From JBBWZH01 sp035544115 (GTDB lineage Bacteria > Actinomycetota > Actinomycetes > Mycobacteriales > CADCTP01): a stretch of 64,000 nt of DNA. The notes under the pieces were generated by a model. It saw only the letters and a list, made by a program, of their open reading frames with translations. It made no database searches and was not told the origin of the DNA. Where the stretch lies: assembly GCA_963714145.1 (NCBI GenBank), contig OY970235.1, positions 9,672,001-9,736,000 on the forward strand. The letters run 5' to 3'. The position numbers were made by a program, and so were the translations under genes. Shown here piece by piece: positions 1-13,089 of the stretch; the stretch's first letter is position 1, and each line of letters begins with the position of its first letter.

Positions 1-948
<948 letters not shown>

Positions 949-955
949 CGGTGGC

Positions 956-961
956 AGCCTA
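956..961 (-). promoter_or_regulatory. -10 box of a probably leaderless cysS transcript
   Basis: TAGGCT on the minus strand, 7 nt before the ATG at 948, with no Shine-Dalgarno sequence between. The spacing suggests that transcription starts at or next to the start codon. Confidence 0.5.
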
Positions 962-1119
962 TCCGCAGCACGGCCGGGCCGGTGCCGATCCACCGCCCGT
1001 CCCGGCCACCGCCCGTCCCGGGCCACCGGCCGGGTCGGGGGTGGCCGCACGGGGGTGGTGGCACGGCACGCCGGGACCGGTGCTGGGCTCGGCCCGGCGG
1101 GCAGGCCAGGATCGTCCAT

Positions 1120-4667
<3,548 letters not shown>

Positions 4668-4760
4668 CAGCGCCCCGGCGCAACCGGGTCCGGCCTCCAG
4701 CAGGCCGGGCCTCCGGCCGAGCCGGCCGCCGGCAGGCTCGGCCGCTGGCAGGCCGGGCCT

Positions 4761-4838
4761 CCGGCAGCGCCGGCTACCGGCAGGCCGGGCCGCTGGCGGG
4801 CCGAGCTTCCGGCAGCGCCGGCTACCGGCAGGCCGGGC
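4761..4838 (+). repeat. 30-bp direct repeat in the gap after the helicase gene
   Basis: Positions 4761-4790 and 4809-4838 are identical (30 bases, 48 bp apart), inside a 228-bp intergenic stretch (4668-4895) of degenerate Gly/Pro-codon-like GC repeats. No gene is seen there. The stretch lies between two convergent genes and may act as a transcription barrier. Confidence 0.7.
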
Positions 4839-4895
4839 AGGCCGGCGGGCCGGTTCGTCGCAGAGGGCCGGCGGCGCGGGGCGCCGCCGGTGGGG

Positions 4896-5489
4896 TCAGG
4901 CCGGGTTGCCGGGACCGGAGCCCGGGTCGGCCGGCGGAGCCGGTGGCGTCGCCGGGTTGGTGCCGTAGGGCGAGTTCGCCTCGGCCAGCGCGTTGCGGAC
5001 CGCGGCCACGGCAGCGTCCGGCAGGTCCGACTCGACCAGCGTGGCGCCGGGGAACCGGGCCAGCTCGCGCTGCAGGTCGGCCACGGACAGGTGGCTGACC
5101 AACAGGGCCAGCGCGGTGCTGCCGGGCAGGACGGTGTTGCGCAGCGCGGCGATCTGGTCGTCCTTGATGCCGGTGTCGACCAGCTTGGCCAGCAGCGCAC
5201 CGCTGCCGGCACTGGCCGCGCCGCCGATCAGGCCGCCGACCGGGCCGCCGAGCAGGGTGCCGATCAGCACGCCCCAGAGGCCGCCGCCGAGCGCCCCCCG
5301 GCTGGTGGAGATGTCCTGCGTCTCCTGCACGGTGGAGCGACCCTCGGCGTCCCGCTGCACGAAGACCGCGTCGTGCAGCTGGATATGCCCGTCCTTGCGT
5401 AGCCGGAGTGCGGCGAGCATGAACTCGTTGGCCCGCAACGGGTCGTCGAACCCGATCACGAGCAGCTTCCGGAAGTCCGGGTCAGGCAC
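4896..5489 (-). CDS. DUF1269 family membrane protein
   Basis: 197 residues. The N-terminal ~60 residues (LLVIGFDDPLRANEFMLAALRL) and the block RSTVQETQDI are typical of DUF1269. Residues ~85-110 form a Gly-zipper hydrophobic segment (GALGGGLWGVLIGTLLGGPVGG), probably inserted in the membrane. A ~25-residue Pro-rich tail follows. The start ATG has GGGAG just upstream in the plus-strand complement. The function of the family is not established; many members are stress-related in actinobacteria. It lies 35 bp downstream of the GNAT gene on the same strand. Confidence 0.75.
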   Translation of the reverse strand: MPDPDFRKLLVIGFDDPLRANEFMLAALRLRKDGHIQLHDAVFVQRDAEGRSTVQETQDISTSRGALGGGLWGVLIGTLLGGPVGGLIGGAASAGSGALLAKLVDTGIKDDQIAALRNTVLPGSTALALLVSHLSVADLQRELARFPGATLVESDLPDAAVAAVRNALAEANSPYGTNPATPPAPPADPGSGPGNPA

Positions 5490-5524
5490 GGACGGCTCCC
5501 CTCAACGGCGGTACGCCAGCGAGC

Positions 5525-6559
5525 CTAGTGGGTCAACGCGACGCCCGCCCCGGCCGGCCCGAGCAGGTACCGGTACCGGTGATGCGGGTGGAAGCCCAGC
5601 CGCTGGTACAGCGCGTGCGCGGCCGCGTTGTCGTCGGCGACCTGCAGCCACATCCGGTCGGCGCCGGCGGCCCGCGCCCACCCGGCCAGCGCCCGCATCA
5701 CGACCAGCGCCAGCCCGCGCCGCCGGTGCGCCGGCGGCACCTCGACCGCGGTCACCCCGGCCCAACCGGCATCCAGCACCGCGCGGGCGATCGCGACCAC
5801 CGCGCCGCCGTCCCGGACCGTCGCGAACACCGGCCGGTCGGCGCCGGTCAGCACCGCGATCGCGACCGGCGGCAGTTCGGCGCCGCGGTAGTGGTAGCTC
5901 GCCAGCCACTCCTGCGACGGCGTTGTGGCCAGGATCACGTCCGGCGCCGTCCCCGGGCCGCCGACCGACGTCCCGGCGCCGCCGACCGCCGTCCCCGGGT
6001 CGCCGACCGCCGCCAGCACCGTGCTCACCGCCGCGGTCAGCACCTGGGACGGGTTGTAGCCGACCCAGCCGCGCGCGGTCAGCGCCCGGCCGAGCGGTTC
6101 CCGGACCGGCTCCGGCAGCGCCAGCCGCGGCGGCAGCCCGTGCCCGGCGTACCAGGCCGTGACCTGGGCGAGCGCCTCGTCCAGCGGTAGCCCGGGCGGC
6201 CCGAGCGGGAGCACCGAGTTGGCCCGGCCGGTCCAGCCGCCGGCCGCGCGCAGCAGCCAGCGGCCCAGCCAGCGGCTCTCCGGCGCGCGCCAGCCGAGTG
6301 CGGCGATCTCCTCCAGGGCCAGGATGTCCGCGCTGGACGCCGGCACCACCCGCAGCCGGTGCACGTCGCCGACCCGGATCGGCACTTCGGCGCCGGCCGT
6401 GTTCCGGATCACCAGCGCATCCTGGTCGGCCGCGACCACCACGCCGACCAGGTCCGAATACAGTGGCCGTCCAGAGCGCGGCTCGACCAGCACTCGAACG
6501 GAGACCCGCCGGCCCAGGAGATGATGACCCGTCACGTCAGTGGGGCCCACGCGCGGCAT
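5525..6559 (-). CDS. GNAT-family N-acetyltransferase with N-terminal beta-barrel-like domain
   Basis: 344 residues. The C-terminal ~140 residues hold a GNAT fold with the acetyl-CoA loop VPPAHRRRGLALVVMRAL and the tail DNAAAHALYQRLGFHPHHRYRYL. The N-terminal ~70 residues (VSVRVL...LVGVVVAADQDALVIRN) look like a small SH3-type barrel. This gene arrangement, back to back with the 7Fe ferredoxin gene, is common in actinomycetes. The acceptor substrate is unknown. ATG at 6559 is used; GTG at 6536 (VTGHHLLGRRV) is an equally reasonable start because neither has a clear ribosome-binding site. Confidence 0.8.
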   Translation of the reverse strand: MPRVGPTDVTGHHLLGRRVSVRVLVEPRSGRPLYSDLVGVVVAADQDALVIRNTAGAEVPIRVGDVHRLRVVPASSADILALEEIAALGWRAPESRWLGRWLLRAAGGWTGRANSVLPLGPPGLPLDEALAQVTAWYAGHGLPPRLALPEPVREPLGRALTARGWVGYNPSQVLTAAVSTVLAAVGDPGTAVGGAGTSVGGPGTAPDVILATTPSQEWLASYHYRGAELPPVAIAVLTGADRPVFATVRDGGAVVAIARAVLDAGWAGVTAVEVPPAHRRRGLALVVMRALAGWARAAGADRMWLQVADDNAAAHALYQRLGFHPHHRYRYLLGPAGAGVALTH

Positions 6560-6591
6560 ACTAATGTCGTGCCTGTGAGGAAGGATCGCTC

Positions 6592-6921
6592 GTGACCTAC
6601 ATCATCGCTGAGCCCTGCGTCGATGTACTGGACAAAGCGTGCATCGAGGAGTGCCCCGTCGATTGCATCTACGAGGGCGAGCGGATGCTCTACATCCATC
6701 CGGACGAGTGTGTCGACTGTGGCGCCTGTGAGCCGGTCTGCCCAGTGGAAGCGATCTTCTACGAGGACGACACCCCGGAGAAATGGAAGGACTACTACCA
6801 GGCGAACGTCGACTTCTTCGAGGAACTCGGCTCGCCCGGCGGTGCCTCCAAGGTTGGCAAGATCAACCGTGACCACCCGTTGGTGGCGGCCCTGCCGCCG
6901 CAGGTGAACGAGGAGCACTGA
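6592..6921 (+). CDS. fdxA: 7Fe ferredoxin
   Basis: 109 residues, low-potential electron carrier with one 3Fe-4S and one 4Fe-4S cluster. The cysteines are in CVDVLDKACIEECPVDC (3Fe type) and CVDCGACEPVCPVE (4Fe type), followed by the ~50-residue C-terminal extension of FdxA (DYYQANVDFFEELGSPGGA). The GTG start is preceded by GAGGAAGG at a good distance. Downstream dapC begins at or just after its stop, as in many actinomycetes. Confidence 0.95.
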   Translation: MTYIIAEPCVDVLDKACIEECPVDCIYEGERMLYIHPDECVDCGACEPVCPVEAIFYEDDTPEKWKDYYQANVDFFEELGSPGGASKVGKINRDHPLVAALPPQVNEEH

Positions 6922-6989
6922 CCGCGGGCCCGTCGACCCGATCGGCTGCCCGCGGCTGGGCCGGCCGGCTGCCGGACTACCCGTGGGAT

Positions 6990-8048
6990 GTGCTCGCGCC
7001 GTACCAGGCGAAGGCCCGGGCCCACCCGGACGGGGTGGTCGACCTGTCCATCGGCACCCCGGTGGACCCGACGCCGGCGGTGGTCCAGCAGGCGCTGGCC
7101 GCCGCCGCGGACGCCCCGGGCTACCCGACCACGGCCGGCACCCCGGCGCTGCGCGCGGCGGCCGCGGGCTGGCTGGCCCGCCGGCACGGCGTGGTCGGCC
7201 TCGACCCCGGCGCGGTGCTGCCGACGATCGGCTCCAAGGAGCTCATCGCGCTGCTGCCGATGCTGCTCGGCCTCGGCCCCGGTGACCACCTGGTGCTGCC
7301 CGAACTGGCGTACCCGACGTACGAGGTGGGGGCGCGGCTGGCCGGGCTGACCGCGGTCCGCTCGGACGGGCTGGTCGGCCTGGGCCCGGCCCGGGTCGGC
7401 CTGGTGCTGATCAACTCGCCGGGCAACCCGACCGGACGGGTGCTGCCGCTGGCGCACCTGCGCAAGGTGGTCGCCTGGGCCCGGGAGCGCGGCGCGGTGG
7501 TCGCCAGCGACGAGTGCTACCTGGAGTTCGGCTGGGACGGCGAGCAGCCGCGGTCGATCCTGCATCCGGAGGTCTGTGCCGGGCGCTTCGACGGGCTGCT
7601 GGCGATCCACTCACTGTCGAAGCGGTCGAACCTGGCCGGCTACCGGGCCGGCTTCGTGGCCGGCGACCCGGCCCTGGTGGCCGCGCTGCTCGAGGTGCGC
7701 AAGCACGCCGGCCTGATCATGCCGCTGCCGGTGCAGGCGGCGATGACCGCGGCGCTGGACGACGACGAGCACGTGACCGTCCAACGTGGACGGTACGCGG
7801 CCCGGCGGGCCCGGCTGGCCGCCGCGCTGGCCGCCGCCGGGTTCACCGTGGACGACTCCACCGCCGGGCTCTACCTCTGGGCCACCCGCGGCACCGACTG
7901 CTGGTCCACAGTGGACTGGCTTGCGGCGAAAGGGATCCTGGTCGCGCCCGGCGAGTTCTACGGCCCGTCCGGCGGCCGGCACGTCCGGTTCGCGCTCACC
8001 GCGACCGACGAGCGGATCGCCGCGGCGGCCGGTCGGCTGGCCGGCTGA
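6990..8048 (+). CDS. dapC: Succinyldiaminopimelate aminotransferase
   Basis: PLP-dependent class I/II aminotransferase that converts N-succinyl-2-amino-6-ketopimelate and glutamate to N-succinyl-LL-diaminopimelate in the lysine and peptidoglycan precursor pathway. Visible are the fold-type I landmarks INSPGNPTG, ASDECYLEFGW and the PLP lysine in SLSKRSNLAGYRAGF. The first ATG/GTG/TTG in frame is GTG 6990, but conserved family residues (GRLPDYPWD) lie upstream of it. The frame is open back through the ferredoxin stop, where a CTG at 6918 overlaps that stop (ACTGA). The true start is probably upstream, either CTG 6918 or CTG 6969; the coordinate given is the conservative one. Confidence 0.85.
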   Translation: MLAPYQAKARAHPDGVVDLSIGTPVDPTPAVVQQALAAAADAPGYPTTAGTPALRAAAAGWLARRHGVVGLDPGAVLPTIGSKELIALLPMLLGLGPGDHLVLPELAYPTYEVGARLAGLTAVRSDGLVGLGPARVGLVLINSPGNPTGRVLPLAHLRKVVAWARERGAVVASDECYLEFGWDGEQPRSILHPEVCAGRFDGLLAIHSLSKRSNLAGYRAGFVAGDPALVAALLEVRKHAGLIMPLPVQAAMTAALDDDEHVTVQRGRYAARRARLAAALAAAGFTVDDSTAGLYLWATRGTDCWSTVDWLAAKGILVAPGEFYGPSGGRHVRFALTATDERIAAAAGRLAG

Positions 8049-8162
8049 CCCGGCCGGCGCGGCCGACCCGGCGGGTCCCGGTCCTGCGGGCCGCACTCCG
8101 GCCGGCCGTACGCCGGCCGGTTCGGCCCGGTTCGCCCGGGCCGCGCGGCCCGCGCCGCCGCC

Positions 8163-8372
8163 TCACGCGGCCCGGCGGAACGCGGCCGGCGGCACCGACA
8201 GCGCACTCGCCAGCGATGACACCGACATCAGGAACCAATGCCGGGCCACGCACTCGATCCGGATGTGCTCGATCGGCCCGACCGTGCTCTCCCAGACCGA
8301 GCGGCTGCGCACCTCGGCGGGCGAGCCACACTCCGGGCAGGTGGTCATCTCGATCAGTGCTTCCCGCGTCAT
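8163..8372 (-). CDS. Small zinc-ribbon-like protein of unknown function
   Basis: About 69 residues. It carries CPECGSP and, ~35 residues later, a single cysteine in IECVARHWFLM, so only part of a zinc ribbon is visible. The conserved look of TTCPECGSPAEV suggests ATG 8348 as an alternative start; ATG 8435 would add an unconvincing Ala-rich leader. It lies convergent to dapC and downstream of the next membrane-protein gene. Function not recognised. Confidence 0.55.
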   Translation of the reverse strand: MTREALIEMTTCPECGSPAEVRSRSVWESTVGPIEHIRIECVARHWFLMSVSSLASALSVPPAAFRRAA

Positions 8373-8521
8373 CGCCGCCCCCGCGTCATCAACCGCGCCG
8401 GCCCGTGCTGGGCCGTCATCGAACTGAGCGGCCATCCGCCGGGCCTGATACGGCTACCGTCACACCCCGTCGCACTGTGACCCTCCGGGCAACCCGGCCG
8501 GGTGACCCGCCGGGGCCGGGA

Positions 8522-9373
8522 TCAGTCGGCCGGGGACGGGGCGGGCAGTTGCGCGGTCTCCAGCCGGATCCGGTCCGCCGCCACCGTGCCGTCGTTGTGC
8601 CAGCCCTGGATCCGGCTCCACCGCTGGCCGGCGTAGCTGACCGCGTCCACGCCGAGCCGGTCGGCGTGCGCGACCAGCCAGCTCACCGTGGCCCAGGCCG
8701 GTGCGGTCGGCTTGACCTCGGCGGCGTGCGCCGAGGTGGCCAGCCGGGTGGCCGGCAGGTCCTGCGCCAGCAGCGCGACCACCTTGGCCGGCTGGGCGAC
8801 CACGGTCGGCTCCGGGAACGCGCAGGAGACACCGGCCGACACCGAGCCGGCGAACGCCTTGGCCAGCACCGAGGCCTGGTCCTCCCACTGCGCGTACGCC
8901 GTCGGCAGCCCGCTGCGCTGCACCGCCTGTGCGGCCTCGGTCACCGGCCGGGTCTGCCAGTCCCGCACCTTGACCAGGTGGTCGTAGAACTTCCCGGCGG
9001 CGTACCGCGGGTCCAGGATCTGGCTGGCGGTGCCCCAGCCCTGCGACGGCCGCTGCTGGAACAGGCCGACCGAGTCGCGGTCCCCGTACTCGACGTTGAC
9101 CAGCTTGGACTCCTGCAGCGCGGTGGCCAGCGCGATCACCGCGGCCTGGGTGGGCAGCTTGCGCCGGACCGCGACCGCGGTGATGGTGGCCGCGTTCGCG
9201 GCCTGCTCGGTGCTGACCGAGTAGGGGCTGCCGACCAGATCGCAGCGGGCCTCCTGGGCGGCCGGCAGGTCGAGCCGGTTCAGCAGGAAGTGCACGCCGG
9301 TGGCGACCAGCGCGGCGCAGACTCCGATCACCGCCACCACGGCGATGACCCGGCGGACGGTACGGGCGCGCAT
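8522..9373 (-). CDS. Membrane-anchored protein with a transglycosylase-like domain
   Basis: 283 residues from ATG 9373. One N-terminal membrane helix (VIAVVAVIGVCAALVATGV), then an extracytoplasmic domain. The segment TALQESKLVNVEYGDRDSVGLFQQRPSQGWG resembles the glutamate and SVGLFQ region of lysozyme-like transglycosylases, so peptidoglycan binding or cleavage is a fair guess. Homologues are often labelled heavy-metal transporter without good reason. The gene starts 5 bp after the dapD stop; ATG 9391 would give a 14-bp overlap. Confidence 0.65.
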   Translation of the reverse strand: MRARTVRRVIAVVAVIGVCAALVATGVHFLLNRLDLPAAQEARCDLVGSPYSVSTEQAANAATITAVAVRRKLPTQAAVIALATALQESKLVNVEYGDRDSVGLFQQRPSQGWGTASQILDPRYAAGKFYDHLVKVRDWQTRPVTEAAQAVQRSGLPTAYAQWEDQASVLAKAFAGSVSAGVSCAFPEPTVVAQPAKVVALLAQDLPATRLATSAHAAEVKPTAPAWATVSWLVAHADRLGVDAVSYAGQRWSRIQGWHNDGTVAADRIRLETAQLPAPSPAD

Positions 9374-9377
9374 GGCG

Positions 9378-10322
9378 TCAGGCGTTGGCATGCAGCGCCG
9401 CGTTCAGGCCGGCCCAGTTGCCGGTGCGGGGGACCACCTCGAGGCCGCCGGACAGGCTGTTCCGCCGGAACAGCAGGCCGTCCTGCCCGGACAGGTCGCG
9501 GGCCTTGCGCACCTGGCCGTCCGGCAGCCGCAGCTTCGCCCCGGCGGTCACGTAGCAGCCGGCCTCGACCACGCAGTCGTCGCCGAGCGAGATGCCGATG
9601 CCGGCGTTGGCGCCGATCAGGCAGCGCCGGCCGACCGAGATCACCTCGGTGCCGCCGCCGGACAGCGTGCCCATGATCGAGGCGCCGCCGCCGATGTCGG
9701 AGCCTTCGTCCACGATCACGCCGGCCGAGATCCGGCCCTCCACCATGGAGGCGCCGAGCGTGCCGGCGTTGTAGTTCACGAAACCCTCGTGCAACACGGT
9801 GGTGCCGGCGGCCAGGTGCGCGCCGAGCCGGACCCGGTCCGCGTCGGCGATCCGGACGCCGGCGGGCACCACGTAGTCGGTCATCCGCGGGAACCGGTCG
9901 ACGCCGTACACGGCGACCCGCTGGCCGGCGGCCAGCAGCCGCAGCCTGGTGTGCTCGAAGTCGGTCACGTCGCACGGCCCGGCGCTGGTCCAGACCACGT
10001 TCGGCAACACCGCGAAGATGCCCTCCATGGACAGCCCGTGCGGGCGGACCAGCCGGTGCGAGAGCAGGTGCAGCCGCAGGTACGCGTCCGGCACGCTGGC
10101 CGGCGGTGCGGCCAGGTCGTCGATCCGTACGCTCACCGGCTCGCGGCGGACCCGGCGGCGCGGGTCCCGATCGGCGGCCGCGGCCAGCGCGGCGACCAGT
10201 TCCGGATCCGGTGCGACGCTGCCCAGCCGCGGTTCGGGGAACCAGACGTCCAGCAGGCGGCCGTCATCGGTGACCGTGCCGAGCCCGTGCCCGCACGCCC
10301 CGCTGCTGCCTGCCGTGTCCAT
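9378..10322 (-). CDS. dapD: Tetrahydrodipicolinate N-succinyltransferase
   Basis: 314 residues. Transfers succinyl from succinyl-CoA to tetrahydrodipicolinate, the step before DapC. It is the actinobacterial DapD type: N-terminal domain with SVRIDDLAAPPASVPDAYLRLHLLSHR, then left-handed beta-helix hexapeptides including FVNYNAGTLGASMVEGRISAGVIVDEGSDIGGGASIMG and RCLIGANAGIGISLGDD. ATG 10322 is preferred over TTG 10325 because CCGGAGGCGG lies at ribosome-binding distance. It is divergent from dapE. Confidence 0.93.
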   Translation of the reverse strand: MDTAGSSGACGHGLGTVTDDGRLLDVWFPEPRLGSVAPDPELVAALAAAADRDPRRRVRREPVSVRIDDLAAPPASVPDAYLRLHLLSHRLVRPHGLSMEGIFAVLPNVVWTSAGPCDVTDFEHTRLRLLAAGQRVAVYGVDRFPRMTDYVVPAGVRIADADRVRLGAHLAAGTTVLHEGFVNYNAGTLGASMVEGRISAGVIVDEGSDIGGGASIMGTLSGGGTEVISVGRRCLIGANAGIGISLGDDCVVEAGCYVTAGAKLRLPDGQVRKARDLSGQDGLLFRRNSLSGGLEVVPRTGNWAGLNAALHANA

Positions 10323-10433
10323 CAATCCGCCTCCGGAGTTCGGTTGACGCTGCCGGCCCCCCGGAACGCACGGTGCTCATAGGATCTGTCGCCCGCCGGC
10401 CCGTCCCGCAAACGTTACCGAGCCAGCGACGGT

Positions 10434-10439
10434 TACCGT
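10434..10439 (+). promoter_or_regulatory. -10 box of leaderless dapE
   Basis: TACCGT followed by 6 nt and then GTG 10446. There is no Shine-Dalgarno sequence. Confidence 0.55.
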
Positions 10440-10445
10440 GCACCG

Positions 10446-11516
10446 GTGACCGATCTCGACCTCACCGCCGACGTGGCCACGCTGACCGCGGCGCTGGTGG
10501 ACCTGCCGTCCGTGTCCGGCACCGAGGCGGCGCTGGCCGACGCGGTGCAGGCGGCACTGAGCCGACTGGCCGGGCTCGAGGTACTCCGGGACGGTGACGC
10601 GGTGCTGGCCCGGACGGCGCTCGGGCGCGGCCGGCGCATCGTCCTCGCCGGCCACCTGGACACCGTCCCGATCGCGGACAACGTGCCGTCGCATGTGGAC
10701 GGCGACCGGCTGTTCGGCTGTGGCACCTCGGACATGAAGTCGGGCGTCGCGGTGATGCTGCGGCTGGCCGGCACGGTGCCGGCTCCGGCCTACGACGTGA
10801 CCTGGATCTGCTACGACAACGAGGAGGTCGACTCGGCGCGCAACGGGCTCGGCCGGATCGCCCGGCAGCACCGCGACTGGCTGGCCGGCGACCTGGCGAT
10901 CCTGCTGGAGCCGACGCTGGGCCGGGTCGAGGCCGGCTGCCAGGGCACGCTGCGCGCGCTCGTCACGGTGCCCGGCAAGCGCGCGCACAGCGCCCGGTCC
11001 TGGCTCGGCGTGAACGCGATCCACGCCGCCGCGCCGCTGCTCGCCACCCTCGCCGCGTACCCGGCCGCGGAGGTGCCGATCGACGGCTGCACCTACCGGG
11101 AAGGGCTGAACGCGGTCCGGATCGCCGGCGGGGTGGCCGGCAACGTGCTGCCGGACGAGTGCGTGGTCACGGTGAACTTCCGGTACGCCCCGCACCGCAC
11201 CGAGCAGCAGGCCGCCGACCACGTCCGCGACGTGCTGGCCGGCTACCGGGTGGAGATCGTCGACTCGGCGCCGGGGGCGCTGCCGGGCCTGTCCGCGCCG
11301 GCCGCGCAGGAGTTCCTGGCCGCGGTCGGCGGGGCCGCGGTGGCCAAGTTCGGCTGGACCGACGTGGCCCGGTTCGCCGCGCTGGGCATCCCCGCGGTCA
11401 ACTTCGGCCCCGGCGACCCGAACCTGGCGCACACCCGCGAGGAACACGTCCAGTTCGACCGGATCGCCGCCTGCGAGGACGCCCTGCGCGGCTACCTGGC
11501 GGGGCCGGCCGGCTGA
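10446..11516 (+). CDS. dapE: Succinyl-diaminopimelate desuccinylase
   Basis: 356 residues, M20 metallopeptidase fold. Removes succinate from N-succinyl-LL-diaminopimelate to give LL-diaminopimelate for lysine and cell wall. Metal and catalytic motifs are visible: GHLDTVP, GCGTSDMKSG (bridging Asp), YDNEEVD (catalytic Glu), and HTREEH near the C-terminus. Cytoplasmic. It is divergent from dapD with 123 bp between the starts, so the two lysine genes share one regulatory interval. The GTG start is set by the leaderless -10 spacing. Confidence 0.92.
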   Translation: MTDLDLTADVATLTAALVDLPSVSGTEAALADAVQAALSRLAGLEVLRDGDAVLARTALGRGRRIVLAGHLDTVPIADNVPSHVDGDRLFGCGTSDMKSGVAVMLRLAGTVPAPAYDVTWICYDNEEVDSARNGLGRIARQHRDWLAGDLAILLEPTLGRVEAGCQGTLRALVTVPGKRAHSARSWLGVNAIHAAAPLLATLAAYPAAEVPIDGCTYREGLNAVRIAGGVAGNVLPDECVVTVNFRYAPHRTEQQAADHVRDVLAGYRVEIVDSAPGALPGLSAPAAQEFLAAVGGAAVAKFGWTDVARFAALGIPAVNFGPGDPNLAHTREEHVQFDRIAACEDALRGYLAGPAG

Positions 11517-11549
11517 GCCGGAATCGACCGACCCGCCGGGCCGTGAAGC

Positions 11550-11555
11550 TACTGT
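11550..11555 (+). promoter_or_regulatory. -10 box of leaderless LOG-family gene
   Basis: TACTGT, 6 nt before ATG 11562, with no ribosome-binding site. Confidence 0.55.
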
Positions 11556-11561
11556 CAAGGG

Positions 11562-12431
11562 ATGACGAACGCTCCGGACCGAGGTCCCACCGGATCTCGG
11601 TCGACCGAATCGCGGCTGCCCGAGCGGCACCGCGGCCCGGTTGTCTTCCGCCGCCAGCAGATCCAGCCCGGCACCACCGACCAGCGCCTGCTGGATAGCC
11701 ACGGCTCGTCCGACTGGGTGCACACCGACCCCTGGCGGGTGCTGCGCATCCAGTCCGAGTTCGTCGAAGGCTTCGGCCTGCTGGCCGAACTGCCGGCGGC
11801 GGTCAGCATCTTCGGCAGCGCCCGCACGCCGCGCGACCATCCCGAGTACGCGGCCGCCCGGGCGCTCGGCGGCGCGCTGGCCCGGGCCGGCTTCGCGGTG
11901 ATCACCGGCGGCGGCCCCGGCACGATGGAGGCGGCGAACCGGGGCGCGTCCGAGGCCGGCGGGATCAGCGTCGGGCTCGGCATCGAGCTGCCGTTCGAGC
12001 AGCGGCTGAACGACTGGGTCGACGTCGGGCTGAACTTCCGGTACTTCTTCGCCCGCAAGACGATGTTCGTCAAGTACGCGCAGGCGTTCGTGATCCTGCC
12101 CGGCGGCTTCGGCACCCTGGACGAGATGTGCGAGGCGCTGACCCTGGTGCAGACCGGCAAGGTGACCAGGTTCCCGGTGATCCTGTTCGGCACCGGCTAC
12201 TGGTCCGGCCTGCTCGACTGGCTGCGCAACACGGTCGAGCCGGCCGGCAAGATCTCCGCGCCCGACCTCGACCTGATCACGCTCACCGACGACGTGGACA
12301 CCGTGGTCAAGCACATCCAGGACGCCGCCCAGCGCGACGTGCAGCAGACCGGTCCGGCCCCGCAGCTCGGTTCGGCACCGCAAACCGGTGCGGTGCCGGG
12401 GGCCGGGGCCGCATACCGTCCCGGCACGTGA
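11562..12431 (+). CDS. LOG-family (TIGR00730) protein, long form
   Basis: 289 residues. The LOG/lysine-decarboxylase-like Rossmann fold is marked by ITGGGPGTMEAANRGA and the signature PGGFGTLDE. Members cleave cytokinin-type riboside monophosphates or AMP to base and ribose-5-phosphate; some are still called TIGR00730 proteins. The ~70-residue N-terminal extension (RHRGPVVFRRQQIQPGTTDQRLLD) is typical of the actinobacterial long paralogue next to dapE. The last ~25 residues are a low-complexity Pro/Gly tail. It overlaps the next LOG gene by 4 bp (GTGA). Confidence 0.85.
   Translation: MTNAPDRGPTGSRSTESRLPERHRGPVVFRRQQIQPGTTDQRLLDSHGSSDWVHTDPWRVLRIQSEFVEGFGLLAELPAAVSIFGSARTPRDHPEYAAARALGGALARAGFAVITGGGPGTMEAANRGASEAGGISVGLGIELPFEQRLNDWVDVGLNFRYFFARKTMFVKYAQAFVILPGGFGTLDEMCEALTLVQTGKVTRFPVILFGTGYWSGLLDWLRNTVEPAGKISAPDLDLITLTDDVDTVVKHIQDAAQRDVQQTGPAPQLGSAPQTGAVPGAGAAYRPGT
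12414..12419 (+). promoter_or_regulatory. Internal -10 box for the second LOG gene
   Basis: TACCGT inside the 3' end of the upstream gene, 8 nt before GTG 12428. It would allow separate leaderless transcription of the downstream gene. Confidence 0.4.
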
Positions 12432-12976
12432 CCGCGATCTGCGTCTACTGCGCCTCGTCCACCAAGATCGACCCCGGCTACCTGGATCTCGCCACCGAGG
12501 TCGGCACCGAGCTGGCCGGCCGCGGCTACACGCTGGTCACCGGCGGCGGCAGCCTCTCGATGATGGGCGCGGTCACCCGGGCGGCCCGGTCCGGCGGGGC
12601 GCACACCGTCGGGGTGATCCCGCGGCACCTGATGACCGTGGAGATCGCCGACCTCGACTCGGACGAACTGGTCGTGGTCGACACGATGCGGCTGCGCAAG
12701 GCCGAGATGGACGAGCGCGCCGACGCGTTCCTCACGCTCCCGGGCGGGATCGGCACGCTGGAGGAGTTCTTCGAGGTCTGGACCGCCGGCAGCCTCGGCA
12801 TGCACGCCAAGCCGGTCGTGGTGCTCGACCCGGACGGCTTCTACGACCCGCTCTGGCAGTGGCTGGACCACCTCACCCGGACCGGTTTCGTCCGGCCGGC
12901 CGCGCTCGACGCACTCTGCCGGGTCACCACCGTGGACGCCGCGTTCGCCGCTCTCGTCCCGGCCGCCGGACCCTGA
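12428..12976 (+). CDS. LOG-family (TIGR00730) protein, short form
   Basis: 182 residues, a second LOG paralogue in tandem. AICVYCASS at the N-terminus, VTGGGSLSMMGAV, and the signature PGGIGTLEE with the preceding MRLRKAEM (Arg and Glu of the active site) are intact. This short form is closest to verified nucleotide 5'-monophosphate phosphoribohydrolases (cytokinin-activating LOG; Rv1205 is the M. tuberculosis LOG). It is probably cytosolic. GTG start overlapping the upstream stop, so translational coupling is likely. Confidence 0.88.
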   Translation: MTAICVYCASSTKIDPGYLDLATEVGTELAGRGYTLVTGGGSLSMMGAVTRAARSGGAHTVGVIPRHLMTVEIADLDSDELVVVDTMRLRKAEMDERADAFLTLPGGIGTLEEFFEVWTAGSLGMHAKPVVVLDPDGFYDPLWQWLDHLTRTGFVRPAALDALCRVTTVDAAFAALVPAAGP

Positions 12977-13036
12977 GCCGGCCCCTGCCAGGTCCGGGCG
13001 GGCACGTGCGCTGCCGCGGCCGGGCCGCCGACAAGC

Positions 13037-13066
13037 CGGCGGCCCGGGCCTGAGCCCGGGCCGCCG
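13037..13066. terminator. Bidirectional terminator hairpin
   Basis: Perfect 13-bp stem (CGGCGGCCCGGGC and its complement) with a CTGA loop, located between the convergent LOG and DUF5666 genes. No U-tract, as usual in high-GC actinomycetes. Confidence 0.75.
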
Positions 13067-13089
13067 TAGTCCCCCACCAGCGGGGTCGG

